Translations under genes and position numbers: made by a program
NCBI GenBank assembly: GCA_017531225.1
Contig: JAFXLL010000010.1
Span: 186,001 to 250,000, forward strand
Direction: 5' to 3'
Source of the DNA: Bacteroidales bacterium
Lineage (GTDB): Bacteria; Bacteroidota; Bacteroidia; Bacteroidales; F082
DNA length: 64,000 bases
The notes under the pieces: model-generated
The model's input: only the letters and a program-made list of their open reading frames with translations
The model's database searches: none
What the model was told of the DNA's origin: nothing
Shown here: positions 52,034 through 59,637 of the stretch, one piece after another
How positions within the stretch are numbered: the first letter of the stretch is position 1
Layout of the letters: each line of letters opens with the position of its first letter

Positions 52034-52889
52034 ATTTTATATTGATTTTATTGCTTAATACGATCAAACCCACTGTAAAGACGAGGCTGAGCAGCAACAG
52101 CCAGATGTTAGAGGTCTCTCCAAAATGCTCATAATCCACGTTGGTTAGACCTTTGTGCTCCAAATAGCCTACCACCACTGCCGCTCCGTTGTTGACGAAA
52201 TGCATCAAGATGCTGGTCCACAGGGAGCCTGAATAATAAAACATGTAGCCCAAGATCATGCCCAGGAACATGCGAGGCAGGAAGCCGTAGAACTGGAGGT
52301 GGATGAACGAGAAAATGAAAGCAGAGATCAGCACTGCTACATGGACGTTATTGATCCTCTTGGTCAAAGATTGCTGCAACATACCTCTGAAGGTCAGCTC
52401 CTCGCCAATAGCGGGAATCAGGGCAATCACCAGCAGATTAACCAACAAACCGCCGATGGTGTCCACTTGAAGCATACGCTCCGTAAAGTCAGCAGCGGTT
52501 TCTTCCATTTGCTTCAGCATGGCTTCGAGCGCTTCGAACATGGTACCAAAATCCATCTTTTCGTTCCATGATGTCAGCAGGTTGGTCAAAGGCAGGGAAA
52601 CGAACATCAATGCCACACCAATGAGTAGCATCCAAGCTGAGTTGTATTTGCGGAAGCCTATCTCACGTATGGGTTGACTTCGGGTGAAGGCGTATAAGAT
52701 CAACGGCGGAGCAATGAAAATCAAGGCTGAGCTGATGGCCTGACCTAGTTTCAGTTTGTCAATATTGTTGCCCTCAGCCAAGAAGAAGGAGATCGCCCCA
52801 CCAATGAGGGAACAGACCAACAGCGCTATCAGGTAGATAAACACCCGAAACCCTGTGGATTCCTTCATATTTTTCTTAAACTCGTCCAT
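52017..52889 (-). CDS. CPBP-family intramembrane metalloprotease
   Basis: 290 aa with about eight membrane helices. The catalytic set is present: EELTFRG (EExxxR), FSFIHLQFYGFLPR (FxxxH) and SILMHFVNNGAA (HxxxN/B), as in Rce1/type II CAAX-like proteases. Bacterial members process prenylated or unprenylated membrane peptides or serve in immunity; the substrate here is unknown. First gene of the CPBP-thiL-uvrC operon, divergent from dus. Confidence 0.92.
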   Translation of the reverse strand: MDEFKKNMKESTGFRVFIYLIALLVCSLIGGAISFFLAEGNNIDKLKLGQAISSALIFIAPPLILYAFTRSQPIREIGFRKYNSAWMLLIGVALMFVSLPLTNLLTSWNEKMDFGTMFEALEAMLKQMEETAADFTERMLQVDTIGGLLVNLLVIALIPAIGEELTFRGMLQQSLTKRINNVHVAVLISAFIFSFIHLQFYGFLPRMFLGMILGYMFYYSGSLWTSILMHFVNNGAAVVVGYLEHKGLTNVDYEHFGETSNIWLLLLSLVFTVGLIVLSNKINIKYGRKQ

Positions 52890-52908
52890 AATATACGTCT
52901 TTTAACAT

Positions 52909-52917
52909 GCAAAAGTA
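52909..52917 (-). promoter_or_regulatory. -7 element TACTTTTGC for CPBP-thiL-uvrC
   Basis: Lies back to back with the dus -7 element one base away, so the two promoters overlap. Confidence 0.6.
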
Positions 52918-52918
52918 C

Positions 52919-52927
52919 TATTTTTGC
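52919..52927 (+). promoter_or_regulatory. -7 element TATTTTTGC for dus, 7 bases before ATG
   Basis: Fits TAnnTTTGC. With the opposite element it forms the inverted repeat TGCAAAAGTA-C-TATTTTTGCA. The leader would be at most a few bases. Confidence 0.6.
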
Positions 52928-52934
52928 AGTAAAT

Positions 52935-53915
52935 ATGCCCATGTATAAAATCGCCAACATAGAATTTGACCACTATCCTTTGCTGTTAGCGCCGATGGAG
53001 GACGTCTCCGACCCGCCGTTTCGCCATGTGTGCAAACTATTTGGCGCCGATTTGGTATATTCGGAGTTTATCTCGTCTGATGGCTTGATTCGCGACAGCG
53101 TGAAGAGCATCAAAAAGTTGGATTTCGATGAATTCGAGCGGCCTTTTGGCGTTCAGATCTTTGGCAACGCCGTGGAGCCCATGGTGGAGGCTGCCAAATA
53201 TGCTGAGACTGCCCATCCTGACTTGATCGACATCAACTTTGGATGCCCGGTGAAAAAGGTGGCTTCAAAGGGTGCTGGTTCAGGCATCATGAACGACATT
53301 CCGAAGATGGTGGCCATCACTGAGGCGGTGGTGAAAGCCGTCAACATACCCGTGACGGTAAAAACCCGTCTTGGTTACGACGACGAGCACCGTGAGATCG
53401 TTGACATTGCCGAGCGTTTGCAGGACGTGGGCATTGCCGCTTTGACCATCCACGGCCGGCTTCGCACCACCAAATACAGTGAGCCTGCTGACTGGACCTT
53501 GATCGGCGAGGTGAAGAACAACCCGAGGATGCACATCCCGATCATTGGTAACGGTGATGTGGTCGATGGCCCTTCGGCAAAGCATTTCAAAGACACTTAC
53601 GGTGTCGACGGCTTGATGATTGGTCGTGCCACTTATGGCAATCCTTGGATCTTCAGGGAGATTAGGCATTATCTTGACACTGGAGAGGAGCTACCCAAGC
53701 CCGACCTTCACGAGCGGATAAAGATTGCGAAGATACAGCTGGAACGTTCTGTGGAATGGAAAGGCGAGCATGTCGCCGTGATGGAGATCCGCAAGCATTG
53801 GGGCTGTTATTTCAAGGGGCTTCCGAATTTCAAACCGTTCAAGATCAAGTTGATGGAGGCAAAAACCGCCAGTGAGGTGAAAGAAATCTTGGAAGATATT
53901 GAAACAAAGTACTAG
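52935..53915 (+). CDS. dusB: tRNA-dihydrouridine synthase
   Basis: 326 aa FMN enzyme that reduces uridines in the tRNA D-loop. LLLAPMEDVSDPPFR at the start, DINFGCPVKKVASKGAGSGI with the catalytic Cys, TVKTRLGYDDEH, LTIHGRLRTTKYSEPADW and PIIGNGDV are all family motifs. The DusB assignment is by overall similarity and is less sure than Dus. ATG 52935 is used; ATG 52941 is two codons later. A CAU tRNA, a possible substrate type, is the next feature downstream. Confidence 0.93.
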   Translation: MPMYKIANIEFDHYPLLLAPMEDVSDPPFRHVCKLFGADLVYSEFISSDGLIRDSVKSIKKLDFDEFERPFGVQIFGNAVEPMVEAAKYAETAHPDLIDINFGCPVKKVASKGAGSGIMNDIPKMVAITEAVVKAVNIPVTVKTRLGYDDEHREIVDIAERLQDVGIAALTIHGRLRTTKYSEPADWTLIGEVKNNPRMHIPIIGNGDVVDGPSAKHFKDTYGVDGLMIGRATYGNPWIFREIRHYLDTGEELPKPDLHERIKIAKIQLERSVEWKGEHVAVMEIRKHWGCYFKGLPNFKPFKIKLMEAKTASEVKEILEDIETKY

Positions 53916-53940
53916 TCGTTCCAAAAAAAAGTGTACTTTT

Positions 53941-53966
53941 GCAACGCAATCCCGCAAGGGCGTTGC
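53941..53966 (+). other. Hairpin with GNRA-type loop directly before the tRNA
   Basis: GCAACG pairs with CGTTGC around an inner stem CCC / GGG closed by a GCAA tetraloop, with CAAT unpaired on one side. It ends on the base before the tRNA 5' end. It could terminate dus transcripts poorly (no T run) or guide tRNA 5' processing. A TACTTTGC sequence just upstream is one base shorter than the -7 consensus. Confidence 0.6.
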
Positions 53967-54040
53967 GGTCCCATAGCGCAGTTGGTTAGAGCAACTGACT
54001 CATAATCAGTAGGTCCTAGGTTCAAGCCCTAGTGGGACCA
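53967..54040 (+). tRNA. tRNA with CAU anticodon (Met elongator or Ile2)
   Basis: Complete cloverleaf of 74 bases: acceptor GGTCCCA / TGGGACC, D-arm AGCGCAGTTGGTTAGAGC, anticodon stem ACTGA / TCAGT with loop CTCATAA, T-arm CTAGG TTCAAGC CCTAG, discriminator A, CCA not encoded. The first pair is G-C, so this is not initiator tRNA. Elongator Met and lysidine-modified Ile2 share the CAU anticodon and cannot be separated safely by eye. Confidence 0.93.
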
Positions 54041-54049
54041 CGGAAAACA

Positions 54050-54079
54050 AAAAAAGGATGCCTTTCGGCATCCTTTTTT
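54050..54079. terminator. Bidirectional intrinsic terminator
   Basis: The stem AAAAAAGGATGCC / GGCATCCTTTTTT with a TTTC loop separates the tRNA from the convergent exbD gene. Confidence 0.93.
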
Positions 54080-54096
54080 GTTGAGCTTAGCTCAAT

Positions 54097-54564
54097 TTAG
54101 TTCTCGAGCGCGCTGCCTTTGAGCGTGGTGTAGTTGATACGGAATGCACCAACTTTACGGAGCTCTTGCTTCACGTCGGTGACGACACCCATACGGGTCT
54201 CTTTGTGCACCTTGAGAGCGGTGGTCAGCAGCGGACGGTCGGCCTCGTTGCGGGCTTCACGTTCTTGGAGCACCCAGTCCGGAATATCTTCTGGACGGGC
54301 GAACTGGTCGTTCAGCTGGATACGTGACTCGGTACCGAGTTTTGGATCACGCGGAGGGCCGATGTAGATGGAGCTTACCAAAGCTTTCTTCTCAAGCTTG
54401 GCGATTTCCGTTGCCTTTGGAAGGGCGGTCTTCACCTTGAGTTCGACGTCACGCATGGAGGTGGTGATCATAAAGAAGAAGATCAACATGTAAACGATAT
54501 CCGGCAGTGACGAGGTGCTCACTTGTGGCACTTCCTTTTTACCTGATTTTTTAAATTTACCCAT
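54097..54564 (-). CDS. exbD: ExbD/TolR-family biopolymer transporter (second copy)
   Basis: 155 aa. One N-terminal membrane helix carries the proton-relay Asp in SSLPDIVYMLIFFFMITTSM, followed by a periplasmic domain. Acts with ExbB as the proton-driven stator that energises TonB. Last gene of the exbB-membrane protein-exbD-exbD operon. It has a strong Shine-Dalgarno (AAAGGAGG, 8 bases before ATG) unlike its operon partners, suggesting separate control of its dose. Confidence 0.93.
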   Translation of the reverse strand: MGKFKKSGKKEVPQVSTSSLPDIVYMLIFFFMITTSMRDVELKVKTALPKATEIAKLEKKALVSSIYIGPPRDPKLGTESRIQLNDQFARPEDIPDWVLQEREARNEADRPLLTTALKVHKETRMGVVTDVKQELRKVGAFRINYTTLKGSALEN

Positions 54565-54572
54565 AGTTTATT

Positions 54573-54580
54573 CCTCCTTT
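54573..54580 (-). promoter_or_regulatory. Strong Shine-Dalgarno (AAAGGAGG) before the second exbD
   Basis: On the minus strand AAAGGAGG-AATAAACT-ATG, fully complementary to the canonical 16S 3' tail. Such sites are rare in Bacteroidetes, where the tail is masked. Confidence 0.75.
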
Positions 54581-54581
54581 A

Positions 54582-55148
54582 TTATTTAACCACTTCGACG
54601 GGTTCAGCCTCACTGACACGAACAGGAACTGCTTCGCCGATTGCTTTGGTTTGATCTTCGTTAAGCTGGTCGAGATGTTTGTGGAAGTGTTTCCAAGCCA
54701 TCTCTTCCTTCAGTTCGTTGAAGGCGCGTGCCAGCTCATTCTGCACACTGATATACATAGCATACGATGTACCACGGTCGTTCTGCAGTGAGATAACGCC
54801 TTTTGACATCATGATTTCGCCGAGGAGCTCAATTTGTTTGGGTTCCACTTCAGGAGCGGTTTCATCGCCTGGGCGTGGGGTCATGAAGTTCTTAGCGTCA
54901 TCCTTCAGCAGGGAGATGTCCGAAGGACGGCCGTTGACCATCAGCTTGTTATTCTTGTTAATCAAAACATTCATCACGTTTCTTTCCTTAACCTTGACGT
55001 CATCGTCATTTTGCTCCACTGGAGGGGGCAGACGACGGGTGATACCGTAGTCCACGTCCATGGAGGTGGTCATCAGGAAGAAACACAATAGCAAGAATGC
55101 TATGTCAGCCTGCGAACTAGAATTGATTTCTGGGGTTTTCTTGGCCAT
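54582..55148 (-). CDS. exbD: ExbD/TolR-family biopolymer transporter (first copy)
   Basis: 188 aa. N-terminal membrane helix with the proton-relay Asp in SSQADIAFLLLCFFLMTTSM, then a Bacteroidetes-type periplasmic domain with an insert (about residues 75-105) and an acidic tail. Together with the second ExbD it may form a mixed dimer inside the ExbB pentamer. Sits 12 bases after the small membrane protein gene and 17 before the second exbD. Confidence 0.93.
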   Translation of the reverse strand: MAKKTPEINSSSQADIAFLLLCFFLMTTSMDVDYGITRRLPPPVEQNDDDVKVKERNVMNVLINKNNKLMVNGRPSDISLLKDDAKNFMTPRPGDETAPEVEPKQIELLGEIMMSKGVISLQNDRGTSYAMYISVQNELARAFNELKEEMAWKHFHKHLDQLNEDQTKAIGEAVPVRVSEAEPVEVVK

Positions 55149-55160
55149 GATGAAGTGTTT

Positions 55161-55586
55161 TTATTTACCTGATCTGATAACTGAATAGAGAATAGTGATA
55201 ATGCTAACTCCAAGTGTTACATAGAAGAAATTAAGGCCCCATTCGACCAATCCGTGGGTTTTGCCTGAATAGACATGTTCACCCGTAGCGTATTCGACGC
55301 CGAAGCTGCCTTTTGCCATTAGGAATGCTACAACTGCAATAACAACGATGGCACATACCGCAACAAGGATCTTTTTAATGTTCACGCCCTTCACCACAGC
55401 GGCGACAATGGCTGAAAACAGTGCGGCAACAATGCCAAGAACAATCAAGATGTAGCCCCAATTCAGGATCAAATTGGTGCGGCCGTCATTGCCGAGATCC
55501 AGGTAGAAGAACACTGCCAGGACGACGGTGATGAGAACCAGCGCGCCAAAGACCCACTTTCCGATGTTTGAAAGCTTACCGTTCAT
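55161..55586 (-). CDS. Small four-helix membrane protein of the Exb operon
   Basis: 141 aa, no named family recognised. Hydrophobic stretches at about residues 11-28, 43-64, 72-90 and 118-136 suggest four membrane helices with a short loop (GVEYATGEHVYSGKTHG) between the third and fourth. It lies between exbB and exbD, 12 bases from each, so it is probably part of the energising complex or its assembly. The position is, to my knowledge, common in Bacteroidetes Exb operons. Confidence 0.75.
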   Translation of the reverse strand: MNGKLSNIGKWVFGALVLITVVLAVFFYLDLGNDGRTNLILNWGYILIVLGIVAALFSAIVAAVVKGVNIKKILVAVCAIVVIAVVAFLMAKGSFGVEYATGEHVYSGKTHGLVEWGLNFFYVTLGVSIITILYSVIRSGK

Positions 55587-55598
55587 GATTATTGTTGA

Positions 55599-56417
55599 TT
55601 ATTTTTTGTTGTATTTAACGAGGATATCCATGAAGCTGATGGAAGCATTTTCCATGTCGCTTGTGATCTTTTCGATTTTAGATGCGATGAAGTTGAAGAA
55701 AATCTGAAGGATGATAGCTGCGATCAGACCGAACACGGTGGTCAACAGAGCGACCTTCATACCTGATGCAACGACGGTTGGGCTCATGTCACCAGCAGCG
55801 GCGATAGCGTCGAAAGCGCTGATCATACCGATAACGGTACCCATGAATCCGAACATAGGAGCCAAGCTGATGCAGAGGCCTACCCAGCTCAAACCGCTTT
55901 CAAGCTTACCAGCGGCAACAGCACCGTAAGAAACGAGTGACTTTTCAACCTCTTCGAGGGTCTGACCATCCTGATAACGGATGAGGCCTTGGGTGAAGAT
56001 GCTGGCCACAGGACCGCGGGTGTCCTTGCAGAGTTGCTTTGCACCTTCCACGTCACCGGCTTTCATCTTCTCTTCGATGCCAGCAAGGAGCTTGGTGGAG
56101 TTGGCGTCAGCCATGGTCAGATAGATGATTCTCTCGATGGAGATAGCCATACCGAGAAGCAGGATGACCAACACGATGCCCATGAAGCCAGGGCCGCCAT
56201 CGATGAATTGTTTCTTGATCACCTCACGGAAAGTGGTAGGAGCTTCAGCGGGGGTGAGATCTGTGGTAGCAGCCTCTTCAACTGCAGGAGCTACGGTTTC
56301 AGCAACCTGTTCGGTAGCTGCTTCTTCTGGTTGAGCTTGCTCTTCTTGAGCAAAGAGATTGCTGATTCCAAATGTCATAAAACCAACAATCGTGAGTAAA
56401 GCAATTAATTTTTTCAT
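55599..56417 (-). CDS. exbB: ExbB/TolQ/MotA-family proton channel protein
   Basis: 272 aa. A cleavable-looking N-terminal hydrophobic segment (residues 4-23) and an Ala/Glu-rich linker (about 25-60) precede the MotA/TolQ/ExbB core: a helix at about 75-95, and two C-terminal helices with GLCISLAPMFGFMGTVIGMI and VALLTTVFGLIAAIIL. It forms the stator pore with ExbD and passes energy to TonB. First protein gene of the operon; tRNA-Ser lies 45 bases upstream on the same strand. Confidence 0.93.
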   Translation of the reverse strand: MKKLIALLTIVGFMTFGISNLFAQEEQAQPEEAATEQVAETVAPAVEEAATTDLTPAEAPTTFREVIKKQFIDGGPGFMGIVLVILLLGMAISIERIIYLTMADANSTKLLAGIEEKMKAGDVEGAKQLCKDTRGPVASIFTQGLIRYQDGQTLEEVEKSLVSYGAVAAGKLESGLSWVGLCISLAPMFGFMGTVIGMISAFDAIAAAGDMSPTVVASGMKVALLTTVFGLIAAIILQIFFNFIASKIEKITSDMENASISFMDILVKYNKK

Positions 56418-56462
56418 GATTTAGTTTAATGTTGTGTTTGCAATAATTTTCTGTTCAGTCTG

Positions 56463-56550
56463 CGGAGAGAGCGGGATTCGAACCCGCGGTACCCTTTTGG
56501 AGTACACACACTTTCCAGGCGTGCTCCTTAAACCACTCGGACATCTCTCC
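56463..56550 (-). tRNA. tRNA-Ser (GGA)
   Basis: An 88-base class II tRNA on the minus strand: acceptor GGAGAGA / TCTCTCC, discriminator G (a serine identity base), anticodon loop CTGGAAA (GGA), a long variable arm (GTACTCC...GGGTACC type) and T-arm GCGGG TTCGAAT CCCGC. CCA is not encoded. Same strand as exbB, 45 bases upstream of it, so possibly on one transcript. Confidence 0.95.
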
Positions 56551-56623
56551 AAATAATTCGTTGCGAAATTACACAAAAATTCGTTTGAAACACCAATACG
56601 GAGGTATTTTTTTTGCAAACAAA

Positions 56624-57658
56624 CTATTTTGTCATCTCGCCTCGAATGGAAACACCCAGTAATTCAATCACTTTCTCTTTCGACAGTCCCTCACCCATCA
56701 GGTACATCAATTTGGCGACGGCAGCCTCTGCGGTAAGGTCGTAGCCGCTCACCACACCGATACGTGCCATGTCGAGACTGGTCTCGTAACGGCCCATTTC
56801 CACAGAGCCGCCTTTGCACTGGGTGATGTTGAGGATGATTAACCCTCGGTCGATGGCTTCCTTCAAGGCATCAAGGAACCAAGGAGCGGTAGTGGCGTTA
56901 CCTGAGCCAAAGGTCTCCAGCACAATGGCTTTCAAGCCCGGAGTACGCAAGGCATGACGGACAAATTCCTCGGAGATACCTGGGAAAAGCTTTAAGATGC
57001 CCACATTACGGTCCATCTCGGTATGCACCTTTAACTTCTTGAAGTTGGGTTTCAGGATGCGGTCGGTGTTGTATTTGATATGCACGCCCACTTCAGCCAG
57101 ACCGGGATAGTTGGTAGAAGCGAAAGCGTTGAAGTTCTCTGCATTGAACTTGGTGGTACGGTTGCCACGCAATAGCTGATCCTGGAAAAAGATACACACC
57201 TCTGGCACCATGGCAGTGTCGTCCTCCTTGGCTGCGGCAATCTCAATAGCAGCAAGGAAGTTTTCGCGTCCGTCGGTACGCACCACACCCATCGGCAGCT
57301 GTGATCCCGTCAGCACCACCGGCTTGTTGAGGTTCTCCAGCATAAAGCTCAGCGCCGAAGCCGTATAAGCCATGGTATCGGAGCCATGAAGCACCACAAA
57401 ACCGTCGTACTGCTCGTAGTTCTCGGCAATCTTCGTAGCTAACCTTGCCCAAAAGTCGGGTGACATGTTTGACGAGTCAATCAATGGATCAAAGCTATAG
57501 AAATCAATCTGATAGCCGAAGTTCTGCAGCACAGGCAGGTGCTTGTAGATGTTGTCGAAATCAAAAGGCACCAAGGCTCCCGTCTTGGGGTCCTGCATCA
57601 TGCCGATGGTTCCTCCCGTGTAAAGCACGAGGATGGAAGTTTCTTCTTTCTGGGTCAT
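56624..57658 (-). CDS. ansA: Type I (cytosolic) L-asparaginase
   Basis: 344 aa; hydrolyses asparagine to aspartate and ammonia. First catalytic Thr in LVLYTGGTIGM (about residues 11-21), second in VVLHGSDTMAYTASALSF. No signal peptide, so cytosolic type I. Its ATG overlaps the TatD gene's stop by four bases, at the end of the trpS-hflX-TatD-ansA run. Confidence 0.95.
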   Translation of the reverse strand: MTQKEETSILVLYTGGTIGMMQDPKTGALVPFDFDNIYKHLPVLQNFGYQIDFYSFDPLIDSSNMSPDFWARLATKIAENYEQYDGFVVLHGSDTMAYTASALSFMLENLNKPVVLTGSQLPMGVVRTDGRENFLAAIEIAAAKEDDTAMVPEVCIFFQDQLLRGNRTTKFNAENFNAFASTNYPGLAEVGVHIKYNTDRILKPNFKKLKVHTEMDRNVGILKLFPGISEEFVRHALRTPGLKAIVLETFGSGNATTAPWFLDALKEAIDRGLIILNITQCKGGSVEMGRYETSLDMARIGVVSGYDLTAEAAVAKLMYLMGEGLSKEKVIELLGVSIRGEMTK

Positions 57659-58422
57659 ATCTTAAATAGTGATTTTACGTTGTTTGTGGTTGTTTCAGCC
57701 AATTCTTCCAATGGTATCTGATAGATTTCAGCGATTCTTTTAGCCGTATCCGCCATAAAAGCCGGTTCGTTGCGCTTGCCACGATGCGGCACTGGCGACA
57801 GATACGGTGCATCGGTCTCTAAAACGATGCGATCAAGCGGAATATTGCACAAAAAGTTCTTTACCTCACAATTCTTATAAGTAGTCACGCCGCCCAAGCC
57901 GAGATGGAAGCCTAAATCGAGATAAACTTGAGCCTCTTCCTCGCTTCCCGTAAAGCAGTGCATCACGCCATGCAAGCCGCCATCCTGGTGTTTCTCCAGG
58001 ATCCTCGCCATAAAGCTGAAGGCATTGCGGCAGTGGATGGAGAGCGGCAGATGGAGCTGTTTGGCCCAACCCAATTGGGTTTCAAAGGCGTCGAGCTGCT
58101 CGTGTTCGAAGGTCGCATCCCAGTAAAAATCGAGGCCAATTTCGCCCACACCTATATATATATTGCGATCCAACTCCCTCTCCATCAAGGCCAATACTGA
58201 CTTGTAATCTTCCTTCACCTCCTCGGGCTGTAGGCCCATCATCACGCGGGTGCAGTCGGGAAACAGTTCATGCGTCTCCAGCATCGGTTGGATGGTTGAG
58301 GCATCCACGTTAGGCATCAGCATCATGCCCACACCAGCCTCCAAGGCACGCTGCACCGCCGCCTCACGGTCAAGGTCGAAGGCAGGGTCGTAGATGTGGG
58401 TATGGGTGTCGATGAGAGTCAT
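57655..58422 (-). CDS. TatD-family metal-dependent hydrolase
   Basis: 255 aa TIM-barrel nuclease/hydrolase. Metal ligands appear in IDTHTHIYD at the start, GVGEIGLDFYWD, LSIHCRNA, HCFTGSEEEA and ETDAPYLSPVPHRGKRNEP. TatD homologs are 3'-5' DNA/RNA exonucleases; the substrate here is unknown. It is separated from hflX by a 21-base spacer made of 7-base repeats and overlaps ansA. Confidence 0.94.
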   Translation of the reverse strand: MTLIDTHTHIYDPAFDLDREAAVQRALEAGVGMMLMPNVDASTIQPMLETHELFPDCTRVMMGLQPEEVKEDYKSVLALMERELDRNIYIGVGEIGLDFYWDATFEHEQLDAFETQLGWAKQLHLPLSIHCRNAFSFMARILEKHQDGGLHGVMHCFTGSEEEAQVYLDLGFHLGLGGVTTYKNCEVKNFLCNIPLDRIVLETDAPYLSPVPHRGKRNEPAFMADTAKRIAEIYQIPLEELAETTTNNVKSLFKI

Positions 58423-58425
58423 GGG

Positions 58426-58446
58426 AGTTGAAAGGTGAGAGGTTTA
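58426..58446 (+). repeat. 7-base repeats (AGTTGAA-AGGTGAG-AGGTTTA) between TatD gene and hflX
   Basis: Three units of the same heptad type as the thiL/uvrC array, but purine-rich on the plus strand while both flanking genes are on minus. It overlaps the hflX stop codon. Confidence 0.7.
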
Positions 58447-59637
58447 ATAAAGGAAGTTGTCGTAGGGGTAACGGATGGCGTGCATGTCTTTGATTTCCTT
58501 ATAAAGCAAATCACGGAATTCCTGATAGTTATCACGGTTTTTGGCAGAGATGAAGATGCAATTATCATTCATCTTGGCCATCCAGGTCTGCTTGAGCTCA
58601 TCGTAGGAAACATTCCGTTTGGTGGCTGGCGTAAGGTCATCAGGGTCTTTTTCCTCCCAAGTATAGGCATCTGTCTTGTTGAAGACGACAATGGTCTTCT
58701 TGTCGGCGCAGCCCAATTCAGAGAGCGTTTGGTTGACCACTTCCATCTGTGACTCGAAGTCAGGATGGGAGATATCTACCACATGCAGCAGGATATCGGA
58801 TTCGCGCACCTCATCCAAAGTCGACTTGAACGATTCCACCAGATGATGCGGCAGCTTACGGATGAAGCCGACGGTATCGGAAAGCAGGAAAGGCAGGTTC
58901 TCCACCACCACCTTACGTACCGTAGTATCGAGGGTAGCAAAGAGTTTGTTCTCGGTATAGACCTCCGATTTGCTCAGCAGGTTCATGATGGTCGACTTGC
59001 CCACGTTGGTATAGCCTACCAGCGCCACACGCACCAGTTTGCCACGGTTCTTGCGCTGCACAGTCTTCTGCATGTCGATCTCCTTGAGCTTTTCCTTCAA
59101 GGCAGAGATGCGGTCCAAGATCAAACGGCGGTCGGTCTCGATTTGGGTTTCACCGGGACCACGCATGCCGATACCACCACGTTGGCGCTCCAAGTGTGTC
59201 CACATGCGGGTCAGGCGAGGCAGCAAGTATTGGTATTGCGCCAGTTCCACTTGAGCTTTGGCGTGTGCTGTATGGGCATTGGAGGCAAAGATATCCAAGA
59301 TGAGGCTGGTGCGGTCGAGCACACGGCATTCCAAGGCTTGCTCCATGTTACGGGCTTGGGTGGCGCTCAGCTCGTCGTCGATGACAGCGATCTCAATGTT
59401 CTCCGCCTTGATGTATTGATGGATCTCTTCCAGCTTACCCGAACCAAGATAGCTCACGCTCGACGGATGGTCCATGGCTTGCACAAAACGCGCCACTGGC
59501 ACACCACCGGCTGTTTCCAACAGGAAAGCCAGCTCGTCGAGATACTCTTCTGTACGCTCACGGCTTTGCTTCTTGGAAGCCACGGCAATCAGCACCGCCC
59601 TCTCGGGGATCTTCTCGTATGTGATGAAATCGCCCAT
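58444..59637 (-). CDS. hflX: GTPase HflX
   Basis: 397 aa ribosome-binding GTPase that splits stalled 70S ribosomes. N-terminal HflX domain, then a coiled linker and RGGIGMRGPGETQIETDRR, then the G domain with G1 GYTNVGKST, G3 DTVGFI, G4 NKTD. Starts on the last base of the trpS stop region (one-base overlap), so the two are tightly coupled. Confidence 0.96.
   Translation of the reverse strand: MGDFITYEKIPERAVLIAVASKKQSRERTEEYLDELAFLLETAGGVPVARFVQAMDHPSSVSYLGSGKLEEIHQYIKAENIEIAVIDDELSATQARNMEQALECRVLDRTSLILDIFASNAHTAHAKAQVELAQYQYLLPRLTRMWTHLERQRGGIGMRGPGETQIETDRRLILDRISALKEKLKEIDMQKTVQRKNRGKLVRVALVGYTNVGKSTIMNLLSKSEVYTENKLFATLDTTVRKVVVENLPFLLSDTVGFIRKLPHHLVESFKSTLDEVRESDILLHVVDISHPDFESQMEVVNQTLSELGCADKKTIVVFNKTDAYTWEEKDPDDLTPATKRNVSYDELKQTWMAKMNDNCIFISAKNRDNYQEFRDLLYKEIKDMHAIRYPYDNFLY

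Noticed and set aside
56421-56618. 65-aa minus-strand reading frame over the tRNA-Ser region
   Set aside because: It is the tRNA gene read as protein; the cloverleaf explains the sequence.
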